Assembly: GCA_965260995.1 (NCBI GenBank)
Contig: CBDHCD010000001.1
Coordinates: forward strand, 248,001-312,000
Direction: 5' to 3'
Length of the DNA stretch: 64,000 nt
Source of the DNA: JBBROS01 sp965260995
Lineage (GTDB): Bacteria > Pseudomonadota > Alphaproteobacteria > Acetobacterales > Acetobacteraceae
In this document: piece by piece, positions 8,498 to 18,000 of the stretch
Layout of the letters: each line of letters opens with the position of its first letter
How positions within the stretch are numbered: position 1 is the first letter of the stretch
The notes under the pieces: model-generated
What the model was told of the DNA's origin: nothing
The model's database searches: none
What the model saw: only the letters and a program-made list of their open reading frames with translations
Made by a program: the position numbers and the translations under genes

Positions 8498-9397
8498 ATG
8501 GTGACCGGCCCCGGCACCCCGACCATCGATCAGTTGCAGGTACTGGTCCGGGTGGCCGAGACCGGCAGCTTCACCGCGGCGGCACGCAAGATGAACCGCG
8601 CCGTCTCGGTCATCAGCTACACGATCAGCACCCTCGAGGCGCAGCTCGGCACCATCCTGTTCGATCGAACCGTGAGCCGAACGCCACGGCTGACCGAGGC
8701 CGGGCGCGCCGTGCTGGCCGAGGCGCGCCTGATCGTGGGCGGCGTCGGGACATTGCGCGCCAAAGTCGCGAGCATGCAGCAGGGGCTCGAAGGCGAACTG
8801 CACGTGGCGGTCGACTCGCTGCTGTCGCGGGCGCGCCTGGTCGATGCCCTGACCGCGTTCGCCGAGCACTACCCGACGGTCCGGCTGCACCTGCACGTGG
8901 AAACGCTGGGCGCGGTCGCCCACCTGGTGCTCGGGCGCACGGCGGGCCTCGGCATCAGCGGCCCGTTCACCGCCGAGATCGACGCGTTGCTGCGGACCGG
9001 CGTGGGGCAGGTGCGGATGGTGCCGGTGGCCGGGCCGCGCCACCCGTTGGCCACGGCCGGGTACCCGCCCGGGGCGGCGCGGGCGCACGTGCAGCTCGTC
9101 ATCTACGACCGCTCGCCGCTCACCGCGGGCCGCGACTTCAGCGTCGTCGCCAACCGCACCTGGCGCATCGGCGACCTGTCCGCCAAGCACATGCTGCTGC
9201 GGGCCGGCATCGGCTGGGGTATGATGCCGCTGGCGATGGTGCAGGAGGACCTCGCCCGCGGCGACCTGGTCCAGCTCACCATCCCCGACCTGGCGCCGTT
9301 CGCCTACCCGCTCGATGCCGTCCACCGCGCCGACACGCTCCCCGGCCCGGCCGCGACCTGGTTGATCGAGCGCTTCCGGACGCAGGCGTCGGATTAG
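8498..9397 (+). CDS. LysR family transcriptional regulator
   Basis: A 299-residue LTTR. The N-terminal winged HTH reads LVRVAETGSFTAAARKMNRA followed by VSVISYTISTLEAQLG and LFDRT, the standard LysR signature. The remainder forms the effector-binding domain. It is transcribed with the MFS gene and followed by a 124-bp promoter region holding palindrome site 2. It may co-regulate wrbA-MFS and the hydrolase/decarboxylase genes through the two matching palindromes (inference). Confidence 0.9.
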   Translation: MVTGPGTPTIDQLQVLVRVAETGSFTAAARKMNRAVSVISYTISTLEAQLGTILFDRTVSRTPRLTEAGRAVLAEARLIVGGVGTLRAKVASMQQGLEGELHVAVDSLLSRARLVDALTAFAEHYPTVRLHLHVETLGAVAHLVLGRTAGLGISGPFTAEIDALLRTGVGQVRMVPVAGPRHPLATAGYPPGAARAHVQLVIYDRSPLTAGRDFSVVANRTWRIGDLSAKHMLLRAGIGWGMMPLAMVQEDLARGDLVQLTIPDLAPFAYPLDAVHRADTLPGPAATWLIERFRTQASD

Positions 9398-9400
9398 ACA

Positions 9401-9421
9401 ACGTTCGACTGCCTCGAACGT
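9401..9421. promoter_or_regulatory. 21-bp palindrome upstream of alpha/beta hydrolase (site 2)
   Basis: ACGTTCGA-ctgcc-TCGAACGT is a perfect 8-bp inverted repeat located 4 bp after the LysR stop and about 100 bp before the hydrolase start. The inner 19 bp match site 1 at 5694-5712 with two differences. There is no U-rich tail, so an operator is more likely than a terminator. A CATTTT hexamer follows at similar spacing in both sites. Confidence 0.6.
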
Positions 9422-9521
9422 CATCGTCCATTTTATCCCCGTTTTTCCCCTTCTGCCCACTCCGTAGATAGGCGGCGACGGGGCTCCGATCCGGAGCCCG
9501 GCGCAAGCGGAGACAACGAAC

Positions 9522-10352
9522 ATGCCCTGGATCAAGACGCGCGACGGCACCGACCTTTACGCCAAGGAATGGGGCGACCGCGGCGGCCGCCCGGTCATCC
9601 TGATTCATGGATGGCCGCTCAACGCCGACAGTCTCGACCGACTGGCGATGGCGCTCGGCGAGGCCGGGTACCGGGTCATCAACTACGACCGCCGCGGCCT
9701 CGGCCGCTCCGGCCAGCCCTGGACGGGCTACACCTGGGATGCGCTCGCCGACGACCTCGCCGACGTCATGCAGGCGACCGGCGCCACCCAGGACGTGGCC
9801 GTCATCGGTTACTCGATGGGCGGTGGCGAGGCGGCCCGCTACATGAGCCGCCACGGCGGCGAGGGCGTGACCAGGGTCGGCCTCTACGCTTCCGTCACAC
9901 CCGGCGTGCTCAAGTCCGAGGACAACCCGCACGGCAACCCGGCCTCCGGGTTCGACGACATCAAGGCCGGCATCCAGGACGACATTGCCGCCTTCTTCCG
10001 CCATACGTTCTTGCCGCCGTTCTACGGCGTCGGCGGTCCACACACCGCGAGCCGCGACGTGATCGAAGCCGCGGTGACCACCGCGCTCACCGCCGGCATG
10101 AAGCCGCTGATCGACATGGCGCACGCCTTCAGCTTCGGCGACTTCACCGCCGACATGCCGGCGATGATGGTGCCGACCTTGATCCTGCACGGCACCGCGG
10201 ACAAGCCGCTGCCGATCAAGGCCACCGCACGCCGCGCCGCGCGCATGATCCCGCACGCGCGGCTGATCGAGTACGAGGGCCATCCGCACGGCTTCTACGC
10301 CACCAACGCCGACCAGATGGTCGCCGACACGCTGGCCTTCGTCCGGCAGTAG
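9522..10352 (+). CDS. alpha/beta hydrolase (non-heme chloroperoxidase/esterase type)
   Basis: A 276-residue alpha/beta hydrolase. LIHGWPLNAD carries the oxyanion HGWP motif, and the nucleophile Ser (about residue 98) is in VIGYSMGGGEAARY. The acid Asp is in LHGTADKPLPI and the His in EGHPHGFYATNAD. These are signatures of the cofactor-free haloperoxidase/arylesterase group. It starts at 9522 after GGAG. A benzoylformate-decarboxylase-like gene follows 30 bp later, so the two are probably co-expressed. Confidence 0.9.
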   Translation: MPWIKTRDGTDLYAKEWGDRGGRPVILIHGWPLNADSLDRLAMALGEAGYRVINYDRRGLGRSGQPWTGYTWDALADDLADVMQATGATQDVAVIGYSMGGGEAARYMSRHGGEGVTRVGLYASVTPGVLKSEDNPHGNPASGFDDIKAGIQDDIAAFFRHTFLPPFYGVGGPHTASRDVIEAAVTTALTAGMKPLIDMAHAFSFGDFTADMPAMMVPTLILHGTADKPLPIKATARRAARMIPHARLIEYEGHPHGFYATNADQMVADTLAFVRQ

Positions 10353-10382
10353 CCCACCACACCTTGGCAAGGAGACCGTCCG

Positions 10383-11987
10383 ATGACCCCGACCGTACGG
10401 GACGCCACCTACGATCTGTTGCGGCAGCTGGGCCTGACCACCGTCTTTGGAAACCCCGGCTCCACCGAGGAACCGTTCCTACGGGATTTCCCGGCCGACT
10501 TCACCTACGTGCTGGGCCTGCAGGAGGCCTCCGTGCTGGCGATGGCGGACGGCTACGCCCAGGCCACCGGCCGGCCGGCGCTGGTCAACCTGCACACCGT
10601 CGCCGGCGTCGGTCACGCCATGGGCAACCTGATCTGCGCCGCCTACAACAAGACCCCGCTCATCATCACGGCCGGGCAGCAGACCCGCGAGATGCTGCTG
10701 CTCGAGCCCTACCTCGCCAACGTGCAGGCCGTGGAGACGCCGCGCCCCTGGGTGAAGTGGAGCTACGAGCCGGTGCGGGCCGCCGACGTCCCGGCCGCGT
10801 TCATGCGGGCCTATGCCGCCGCGATGCAGCCGCCGGCCGGGCCGGTGTTCCTGTCCCTGCCGATGGACGACTTCGACGAGCCAGCCGAGGGCACCGCCGC
10901 GGTCCGCACGCTGAGCCGGCGCGTCGGCCCGGACCCGGACAGCCTGCAGGCCTTCGCTCGGCAGATCAGCCAGGCCAGGAGCCCGGTGCTGGTGCTGGGC
11001 GCGGCACTCGACCGCGTCGGCGGCTGGGATGCGGCGCACCGCCTGGCCGAGCGGCTGACCGTGCCCGTCTGGGCGCCGCCCGAAACCGAGCGGGCCGTGT
11101 TCTCGGAGGAGCACCCTCTGTTCCAAGGCTTCCTGCCTTTCGCCATCGCGCCGCTCGCCAAGGCGCTGCGGGGGCACGACCTGGTCGTGGTGATCGGAGC
11201 CCTGGTGTTCCGCTACTATCCGTTCGTGCCGGGCGACTACCTGCCGGACGGGGCGCGGCTGCTGCACATCACCGACGACCCGGCCGAGGCCGCCCGTGCG
11301 CCGGTCGGCGACAGCCTGCTGTCGGACGCCCGCCTAGCCGTCGAGGGCCTGCTGGACCTGGTCGAGCCGGGCCGCTACCCAGCGGTGCCGCACCGTGCCG
11401 TCGAACGCGAGCTGCTCGAGCCGTCCGGCACGGTGCTCGCACCCGCCCAGGTGTTCGCGATCCTGCAGGCTAACCGCCCGGAGGACGCGGTGCTGCTGCT
11501 CGAATCGACATCCAACGTGCAGGCGTTCCACGCCTGGGTGCCGATCACCCGGCCGCACGCCTTCTCGCTGTTTGCCAGTGGCGGGCTGGGCTGGGCGCTG
11601 CCGGCCGCCGTAGGCTACGCGCTGGCCGAGCGGCACACCGGGCGCCATCGGCCGGTGCTGGCCATCCTGGGCGACGGCGCCACCAACTACAGCATCCAGG
11701 CACTCTACACCGCGGCCCGGCACCGCCTGCCGGTGGTGTTCCTGGTGCTCGTCAACCAGCAGTACGGCATCCTAAAGGCCTTCGCCGAGCAGCAGAACAC
11801 CCCCGGCGTGCCCGGCCTGGACCTCCCCGGGATCGACTTCGTCGCGCTGGCAGGGGGTTACGGCTGCACCGGCGCCAGGGTCGCCACGGCGGACGACCTG
11901 GCCCGCGCCCTGCAGGAGGCGCTGCAGAGACCGGGACCCACGGTGCTGGAGGTGCCGATCACCCGGACGGTGGCGCCGTTGCTGTAG
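10383..11987 (+). CDS. mdlC: thiamine diphosphate-dependent decarboxylase, benzoylformate decarboxylase-like
   Basis: A 534-residue ThDP enzyme. The N-terminal pyrimidine-binding domain has VFGNPGSTEEPFL (equivalent of the catalytic Ser26), the activating Glu in GLQEASVLAMADGYAQ, and His in NLHTVAGVGHAMGN. A second His occurs in FSEEHPLFQGF, and the C-terminal Mg-ThDP motif is LGDGATNYSI. Length and residues match mandelate-pathway benzoylformate decarboxylases rather than acetolactate synthases. The likely reaction is decarboxylation of an aryl 2-oxoacid to an aldehyde; the exact substrate is inferred. AGGAGA precedes the ATG. Confidence 0.85.
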   Translation: MTPTVRDATYDLLRQLGLTTVFGNPGSTEEPFLRDFPADFTYVLGLQEASVLAMADGYAQATGRPALVNLHTVAGVGHAMGNLICAAYNKTPLIITAGQQTREMLLLEPYLANVQAVETPRPWVKWSYEPVRAADVPAAFMRAYAAAMQPPAGPVFLSLPMDDFDEPAEGTAAVRTLSRRVGPDPDSLQAFARQISQARSPVLVLGAALDRVGGWDAAHRLAERLTVPVWAPPETERAVFSEEHPLFQGFLPFAIAPLAKALRGHDLVVVIGALVFRYYPFVPGDYLPDGARLLHITDDPAEAARAPVGDSLLSDARLAVEGLLDLVEPGRYPAVPHRAVERELLEPSGTVLAPAQVFAILQANRPEDAVLLLESTSNVQAFHAWVPITRPHAFSLFASGGLGWALPAAVGYALAERHTGRHRPVLAILGDGATNYSIQALYTAARHRLPVVFLVLVNQQYGILKAFAEQQNTPGVPGLDLPGIDFVALAGGYGCTGARVATADDLARALQEALQRPGPTVLEVPITRTVAPLL

Positions 11988-12064
11988 AACCGGGCCGGAC
12001 CCCCGACCACGGCCGTGCCGCGCGCGGCCACCCGGCTTCCACCTTGGCCCGAGAGCGCCTATTC

Positions 12065-12877
12065 ATGCCCATCCATATCTGCAAGGAGTGCGGCACCTCC
12101 TACGCCGACGCGCCGTCGCCGCCCGCCCGCTGCCCGGTCTGCGAGGACGAGCGGCAGTACGTGCCGCGCACCGGGCAGGCCTGGACGACGCCCGATGCCC
12201 TGGCCGCCACCCACGTCAACGCCTGGCGACAACTCGAGCCGAACCTGTTCGAGATCCACACCCACCCCGACTTCGCGATCGGCCAGCGCGCGCTGCTGGT
12301 CCGCACGCCCGCGGGCAACGTTCTATGGGACTGCATCGCCCTGATCGATGGGGCGACGGTCGCGCTGATCAAGGGACTGGGCGGCCTTGCCGGGATCGCG
12401 ATCTCGCATCCGCACTACTACACGACCTGCCAGGACTGGGCCGCGGCGTTCGGCTGCCCCGTCCACCTCCACGCGGCCGACCGAGACTGGGTCATGCGGC
12501 CCGACCCGGCGATCCAGTTCTGGGACGGCGACACCCACCCCCTCGGTCCCGGCCTGACCCTGATCCGCCTGGGCGGGCACTTCCCGGGTGCCACCGTGCT
12601 CTATTGGACAACGAACGCTGACAAGGACGGAGTGCTGTTGACGGGCGACACGATTCAGGTGGTGGCCGACCCGTGCCGGGTCACATTCCTGTGGAGCTAT
12701 CCCAACATGATCCCGCTCTCCGCCGCGACGGTCAGGCGAATGGCTGATGCCTTGAAGCAATGGCGCATTGAGCGCGTTTACGGGTTCTCCATTGGACGCC
12801 AGATCACCCAAGGCGGCAGCGCCGCCATCGAGCACTCGGCGCAGCGCTACATCGCCGTCGCGTCGGAGGATCGCTGA
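12065..12877 (+). CDS. rubredoxin-like/MBL-fold metallo-hydrolase
   Basis: A 270-residue protein. Its N-terminus carries two CxxC knuckles (HICKECGTSY and ARCPVCEDE), like a rubredoxin-type zinc ribbon. A metallo-beta-lactamase-fold domain follows (LLVRTPAGNVLWDC, ISHPHYYTTC, LTGDTIQVV). The usual HxHxDH motif is reduced to SHPHYYT, so the metal site is atypical: the first two His remain but Asp-His is absent. The ATG at 12065 is chosen because the zinc ribbon begins there; a TTG 21 bp upstream is an alternative. It follows the decarboxylase gene. Confidence 0.75.
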   Translation: MPIHICKECGTSYADAPSPPARCPVCEDERQYVPRTGQAWTTPDALAATHVNAWRQLEPNLFEIHTHPDFAIGQRALLVRTPAGNVLWDCIALIDGATVALIKGLGGLAGIAISHPHYYTTCQDWAAAFGCPVHLHAADRDWVMRPDPAIQFWDGDTHPLGPGLTLIRLGGHFPGATVLYWTTNADKDGVLLTGDTIQVVADPCRVTFLWSYPNMIPLSAATVRRMADALKQWRIERVYGFSIGRQITQGGSAAIEHSAQRYIAVASEDR

Positions 12878-12997
12878 GCAACTCGAAGCCGAGAAACCTG
12901 ACAAGGGCGCTGCCCGTGCCGCGGTCAGCCTGGATGTGGGCATCGGGTGCCCATTGACTAGGCATTCACCTGCCCTGTCTGCCCGCCGACGCCGGTG

Positions 12998-13996
12998 TCA
13001 GGTGCCGAGAAGACCTGGGACGAAGATGTCCTCCACGGCGAACCGCCGTTTCGTCAGGCCCTGCTCGTGGTGGTAGCGCAGGATGGCGTCGAGCGCGGTG
13101 CGGTTTGCCTTTATGCCGTAGGGCCACCAGTCGTTGCCCAGCACGTCGCGGTCCTCCTCGATGCGCTTGGTCAGCCACGGCACCATCACGGCCATGTTGT
13201 TGAAGGTCATGCCCCGCACGAGCTGCTCGGCGGCGGCCTCCTTGGCGGCGCAGAAACCTTGGTAGACCGCCTTGACGATTTCCGGATGGTCGGCGGCCAG
13301 CTGCTTGCGGACGACCACCGTGTGCATGATCGGAAAAATGCCGGTGCGCCGGTAATACCCGCGCTCGGCCGCCTCGTAGTCTTTGAACAAGCGCCCCACC
13401 TTCGGCGACCCCTGGAGCACGCATTTGGGGATGTCCGCGGAGATCAGGGCATCGATCTCGCCTGCTTCAAGCATCCTGCCCAGGTCGTCATCCGGGGCAG
13501 CCCAGCTCACCTTCACGTCGGCGGGATGCGGCTGCGGCACGAAGTCGATCGGCTTCAAGGGGAAGTCGATTCCGCCCACGACCCAGCGGCACTGGTTAGG
13601 CGTCACCCCATAGTCGTCCGACAGTATGCCCTTGGGCATTATCCCGGCGTCGTGGCCGTAGAGCGCAAGCTCGCCGACCGTTTTGCCGGCGAGGTCCTCC
13701 GGCCGGCGGATGCCGCTCGCCTTGTTGACGTAGATCGCCGAGTGCCGGAACGCACGGTTCGGAAACACCGGGATGGCGAGGAACTCCGGTTTCACCTCCA
13801 TGGCGCGCAGAAAGTATGTCATGCCCAGTTCCGACACGTCGAATGCCCGTTGCCGGATCATCTGTTCAAAAATTTCAGTAACGATGCACGCGCTATGGAA
13901 GCCGGCATCGACGCCAGCGATCTTGACCGTGCCGTCGGCCAGTGCGCGCGTGCGGTCGTAGTTCCAGCAAGCGATATCGAGCCTCAGATCGCTCAT
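12998..13996 (-). CDS. 4,5-dihydroxyphthalate decarboxylase-like / periplasmic-binding-fold protein
   Basis: A 332-residue protein without signal peptide, beginning MSDLRLDIACWNYDRTRALA. The family features are DVSELGMTYFLRAM, IPVFPNRAFRHSAIYVN and RRPEDLAGKTVGE, seen in the Pht5-type 4,5-dihydroxyphthalate decarboxylases that adopt the substrate-binding-protein fold. The predicted role is decarboxylation of an aromatic dicarboxylate, but many relatives are uncharacterised. AGGGGA lies before the ATG. It is convergent with the metallo-hydrolase gene and upstream of nothing else on its strand before 12.9 kb. Confidence 0.75.
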   Translation of the reverse strand: MSDLRLDIACWNYDRTRALADGTVKIAGVDAGFHSACIVTEIFEQMIRQRAFDVSELGMTYFLRAMEVKPEFLAIPVFPNRAFRHSAIYVNKASGIRRPEDLAGKTVGELALYGHDAGIMPKGILSDDYGVTPNQCRWVVGGIDFPLKPIDFVPQPHPADVKVSWAAPDDDLGRMLEAGEIDALISADIPKCVLQGSPKVGRLFKDYEAAERGYYRRTGIFPIMHTVVVRKQLAADHPEIVKAVYQGFCAAKEAAAEQLVRGMTFNNMAVMVPWLTKRIEEDRDVLGNDWWPYGIKANRTALDAILRYHHEQGLTKRRFAVEDIFVPGLLGT

Positions 13997-14070
13997 GGTG
14001 CAGTCCCCTGCCTTTCGAGCCTACCCGCCTTTAGGTGCCGCACGCCTCGTAGTGGGAGATCTTGAGAACG

Positions 14071-14682
14071 TCACCTGACAGACTTGTGGAACTGCGGTGC
14101 TTCCCGCCGGTCCATCAATCCGTAATCCCGGATCACCCGCACAGCAAGCTGCCGGTCGGGGCTGGTGTCTGCCGCCATTGCAGCTTCGGCCTCCGCCATC
14201 ATGGTAAAACTTGCCATCGTTGCACGGTCCGCCGCGTCCACCACGCCTTCGAAGCGGTCCGTCGTGACCGTGCTGTAGAACCCCGCGCCGCCGTCGTCCT
14301 CCCGCCCCAATCGGAGCACGACGGCGCGGGCGTCCCCGGCCTCAGTCTCGTCGAAGCGTTGCGCCGGCAGGGTACGCAACTGCCCGCGCTCGAACAGCGT
14401 CGCCACCTCGCCCACGCGGAGCCGGTAGCCGGCGAAAATCTCTGCCCGGCCGCGGGCCTGCCCGGCGAAATGAACCGCGTTCGTACGCCACCGGATCACC
14501 GCCTTCTCGTCATGCCAGAGCGAGAACGAAAGCAGCACGCCGTCTCTTGTAAGGCTGCGGTAGCGCGTATTCTCCAGGAAGCCCTCAATCCCTTCCAGCT
14601 CGGGCCGGAGCACCCGTGCGACATCGAAATAGCCGTTCCACTTGTCCGGATGTGGTTGGACTTCGAAAATCACGGCAAACAT
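14071..14682 (-). CDS. ABM-family protein (two-domain length)
   Basis: A 203-residue protein whose N-terminal half is a clear antibiotic biosynthesis monooxygenase-like barrel (MFAVIFEVQPHPDKWNGYFD, LLSFSLWHDEKAVIRWRTNA). The C-terminal half is less conserved and may be a second degenerate barrel. The ATG at 14682 is preceded by GGAGGAG. It lies 74 bp upstream of the dihydroxyphthalate-decarboxylase-like gene and may share its transcript. Substrate unknown. Confidence 0.7.
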   Translation of the reverse strand: MFAVIFEVQPHPDKWNGYFDVARVLRPELEGIEGFLENTRYRSLTRDGVLLSFSLWHDEKAVIRWRTNAVHFAGQARGRAEIFAGYRLRVGEVATLFERGQLRTLPAQRFDETEAGDARAVVLRLGREDDGGAGFYSTVTTDRFEGVVDAADRATMASFTMMAEAEAAMAADTSPDRQLAVRVIRDYGLMDRREAPQFHKSVR

Positions 14683-14984
14683 GCGTTACTCTCCTCCGGT
14701 TATGGCAGAGACAAGGTAACCCGAGCGGGTCGCTGCAGATGCCGCAAATTCTGGTCGGAAAAGCGTTGCTGCAGGGAGTAGCGCGAAGCTGAGCCGACCC
14801 TTACCTGGCGTTGTCTAGGCGACCTTGATGGAAACGGTTGTTGATCGGCGTGGAACAGGGGCTCATCCGCAGCCTCGATGCAGGTCGTCGCAGTCGCGGG
14901 CGCGTGCGCAGATGGCATGAACACTTCGGAGTTCGTGTTGTCCCATGTCCAAGCGCCTTCTGCCCCTCGTGCCTGCCGACCTTG

Positions 14985-16411
14985 GAATCGATCAGGTGCT
15001 GCCCGCCCCTGACCATCTCACCGTCATGTGCCGGTCCGTATAGCCGCACCATTCTGTCCCGGCCGCAGCTAGGCGTCCTCGCGGCGGCACAGCAGCTACC
15101 CCCGCCGGCTGGCGGACCTGCCTTGATAAGGCCGCCGCGTGCAGGTCAAGGTGCAGGTGCAACGCCTGCACTGCGGGCGACCCGGCTGCGCCCAGCGCAT
15201 CTTCGCCGAGCGCATGCCCTGTGTTGCCGGGCCATATGCTCAACGGACGGCGCGCCTGGGCACCTTGCAACATAACAGCGGCCAGCGTTACGGCACGGTC
15301 CTCGTCGACCTGGAACGTCACGCCATCATCAACCTGCTGGCCGACCGGGAGGCGGACAGCTTCGCAGCCTGGCTGCAGGCCCGCCCCGGCGTTGAAGTGA
15401 TCGCTCGTGATCGGGGCGCCGGCGACGCCGACGGTGGCAGGCGCGGTGCGCCCGACGCCATCCATATCGCGGACCGCTGGCATCTGCTGGAGAACTGCAA
15501 CATCACGGTTCTTGAAGCAGTGAAACGGAACATGCCTGCACTCCGGGCGGCGACCTAGCCTGCCTCCAGCGCTCCTGCAACCGCAGTGATGACCAAGGCG
15601 CCCGCGGCGGACCCAGACGCGCCGCCACCGATGACAAGCGCGCAGCGGCTGCAATGAAGGCTGGCGGCGCGTACAGGTCCATGACGAAGCAACGCGGCTG
15701 CACCAGCACGGCGTTGCGATCCGCCACATCGCCCGCGGCCTGGCGCTGTCGCGCAACACGGTGCGGCGCTGGGTCCGGGGCGAGCAGCCCGAGCTGCACC
15801 GGCCGCGGATGCACGCGCTCGACCCTTGGCGGGCGGTGCTGGAACGGCGCTGGGCAGAGGGCTGCCGCAACGGTGCCCGGCTTTGGCGGGATCTGCGCGA
15901 TGCCGGGTTCAAGGGCGGGGTGCGCACCGTCATGCAATGGGCCAACCGGCAACGGCTGGCGGAACCAGAGCGGCAGCTCAGGCCAGCGCCGGCTTCGGCC
16001 ACACGGCGTTTCCCTCGGCCTGCGGCATACCCGGCACGGCGGCTGGCCCGGATGCTCACGGCTGACTTGCCGTCGCTTGCAAATCCGGACCGCGCCTATG
16101 TCGAACAGCTGCTGGGGCCGTCGCCGGCGCTGGCCGCGGCTCGCGAGCTCGCCCTCCGCTTCGGTGCTCTGGTCCGCGCCCGCTCTGCGGATGCGCTCAC
16201 CCCCTGGCTGGCCAATGCCGAGGGCAGCGCGTTGCACGGCGTCGCCGCCGGCCTACGCCAGGACGAGCAGGCCGTGCGCGCAGCCCTGACGCTGCCCTGG
16301 AGCAGCGGCCAGGTCGAGGGGCAGGTCACCCGTATCAAGCTGATCAAACGCCAGGACTACGGGCGAGCAAAGCTCGATCTACTCAGGGCGCGCTTGGTTC
16401 GTGCCGCATAA
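14985..16411 (+). pseudogene. degraded ISL3-family transposase
   Basis: Pieces of an ISL3 transposase in order. VLPAPDHLTV and YPRRLADLP, with in-frame stops, lie near 14990-15120. The Cys-containing zinc finger and an RNase-H part (RYGTVLVDLERHAIINLLAD, DAIHIADRWHLLENC) occupy 15139-15558. After a frameshift come an HTH (IRHIARGLALSRNTVRRWVRG) and a C-terminal domain ending LPWSSGQVEGQVTRIKLIKR at 16411. About 60 residues are missing between the zinc finger and the catalytic core (jump near 15265). The element is non-functional and no terminal repeats were matched. Confidence 0.8.
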
Positions 16412-16663
16412 CAACGACCTGCACCGAGGCTGTGGATAAGCCCCATTTAAGCCGATTGACACTCGTGCCCTGGCACCGAGCTACACCAGCACCCTGCTGA
16501 TCATCAGCACGTCGAGATCAGGGCTTTGTTGCATTGCTTACGGTCGATGAGCCAATCGTCAACAAGCATATCGCCGATCTCGCCCAACTCGAACAGGTCA
16601 TCGCCAAAGGATGCGTTGATGTCGCCGGCGACCCGAATCGGATCAAATCCCGGACTAAGCTCC
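16412..16663. other. IS junk segment with short interrupted reading frame
   Basis: About 250 bp between the ISL3 remnant and an IS4-family insertion. A GGGCTTTGTTGCATTGC stretch near 16518 resembles the end of an IS5-type element. A short frame from 16534 (HIADLAQLEQVIAKG, then DPNRIKSRTKLHWW) is interrupted by the IS4 insertion exactly at LHWWP and would continue about 14 codons on the far side. No family was recognised. Confidence 0.3.
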
Positions 16664-16673
16664 ACTGGTGGCC

Positions 16674-17873
16674 CTCACCACCTATCAGTTTCGGCCCCGA
16701 GTGGTTGACGGTCCGACCTGTGGTGTGATGAAGGCCCAATCCTAGACGGATTGGGTGTTTGGATGGGCGGGATCGAGCATGTGGCCGGGAGCATCAGCGT
16801 GGTGCTGCATGAGCGGCTGCCCTGGCAGCGCAAGACGCAGCGGGAGAACTTGGCGCTTCTGGTTGCGACCATGCTGAGCGAGCGCAGCGCCAACCTGATG
16901 TCGCTGGCGGCCGCCCTGCCGCGTCAGCCGGACCGGATCGACATGCGCTACCAGTGGATCGTGCGCGTGCTGGCGAACCCGCTGATCGAGTGCGATGCGG
17001 TGATGCTGGCGTTCGCACGCGAGGTGTTGGCGCGGGCGCAGGCCGAAGCGGGGCCAGGCGAGCGGGTGGACCTGATCTTGGATCAGAGCCGGGCGTCCGA
17101 GCGGCATCAGATCCTCATGCTGGCCCTGCGCTGGGGTGAGCGCGCCTTGCCGCTGGCTTGGCGGGTGGAGGAGACCGAGGGTGCCATTGGCTTTGGCGTG
17201 CAGAAAGGCTTGCTCGACACCGTAGTGGCTTGGTTGCCTGAAGAGGCTCGTGTGCGGTTGCTGGGCGACCGGTTCTACGGCACGCCCGCGCTGATCGGCC
17301 ACTGCCAGGTGCTGGGCTGGGACTACCGGCTGCGATTGAAGGGCAATCTGCGTGTGTGGCTCGACGGTGCTGACGCAGGCTCGGTTGAGAAACTGGCCCG
17401 GGACACGCCTTATCTGACGGGAGTGGAGCTCACCGCGCGCCGGGTGCGCACCAACGTCGGCCTTATCCAGGACCCTGGCCACGAGGAGCCCTGGATCGTC
17501 GCCATGTCCGAGGCCCCGGGCTACCTCACCACGCTCGACTACGCCCGGCGCTGGGGCATTGAGCCAATGTTCTCCGACTTCAAAACGCGTGGCTTCGGCC
17601 TGGAAGACAGCCAGATCCGCTTCCCCGACCGGCTGGCCAGGCTCATCCTGGTCATGGCGCTGGCACTCTACTTCGCCGTGTCCACAGGACAATGGGATGC
17701 GGTCCATCATGCCACGCCTGCCGAACGCAGACGCCCGGAACAACAGCCGAAGAACGTCCTGCGCAGCATGACGTCGTGGTTCACGCGCGGCCTACGGCGC
17801 ATCGCAAACCTGCTCCAAACCCTTCAGCCCATCCCACAACTTTGGAGTGTTCCAGCAACTGATAGGTGGTGAG
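16674..17873 (+). mobile_element. IS4-family insertion sequence, copy A (1200 bp, with target duplication)
   Basis: The element runs from CTCACCACCTATCAGTT at the left to AACTGATAGGTGGTGAG at the right, a perfect 17-bp terminal inverted repeat. It is flanked on both sides by the 10-bp direct repeat ACTGGTGGCC (16664-16673 and 17874-17883), the duplication size expected for the IS4 family. It contains one transposase gene. A second 1200-bp copy in opposite orientation lies at 33323-34522 and appears identical. Confidence 0.93.
16751..17872 (+). CDS. IS4-family transposase (copy A)
   Basis: A 373-residue DDE transposase. The first Asp is in VDLILDQSRASERHQ, the second in VRLLGDRFYGTP. The IS4 hallmark Y-x2-R-x3-E-x6-K is seen exactly in YARRWGIEPMFSDFK, giving the catalytic Glu. 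The frame opens at a TTG (16751), but the ATG at 16763 is an equally good start. Its TGA lies inside the right terminal repeat. The protein is intact, and the copy's clean target duplication suggests recent transposition. Confidence 0.93.
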   Translation: MGVWMGGIEHVAGSISVVLHERLPWQRKTQRENLALLVATMLSERSANLMSLAAALPRQPDRIDMRYQWIVRVLANPLIECDAVMLAFAREVLARAQAEAGPGERVDLILDQSRASERHQILMLALRWGERALPLAWRVEETEGAIGFGVQKGLLDTVVAWLPEEARVRLLGDRFYGTPALIGHCQVLGWDYRLRLKGNLRVWLDGADAGSVEKLARDTPYLTGVELTARRVRTNVGLIQDPGHEEPWIVAMSEAPGYLTTLDYARRWGIEPMFSDFKTRGFGLEDSQIRFPDRLARLILVMALALYFAVSTGQWDAVHHATPAERRRPEQQPKNVLRSMTSWFTRGLRRIANLLQTLQPIPQLWSVPATDRW

Positions 17874-18000
17874 ACTGGTGGCCCGCCGTGTCCGGCAAAT
17901 CACCAGATAGGAATGATTCGGAATCCAAGTAGACTGGACGTATAACCTACCGAAGTATGCTGGTTGTTGCGCGCAGATGTTAATCGTCAAGGAGAAAAAC

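Noticed and set aside
16431..16439. A TGTGGATAA sequence, the complement of a consensus DnaA box
   Set aside because: Only a single box at the tail of a transposase remnant, with no AT-rich repeats or rep/dnaA gene nearby; not an origin.
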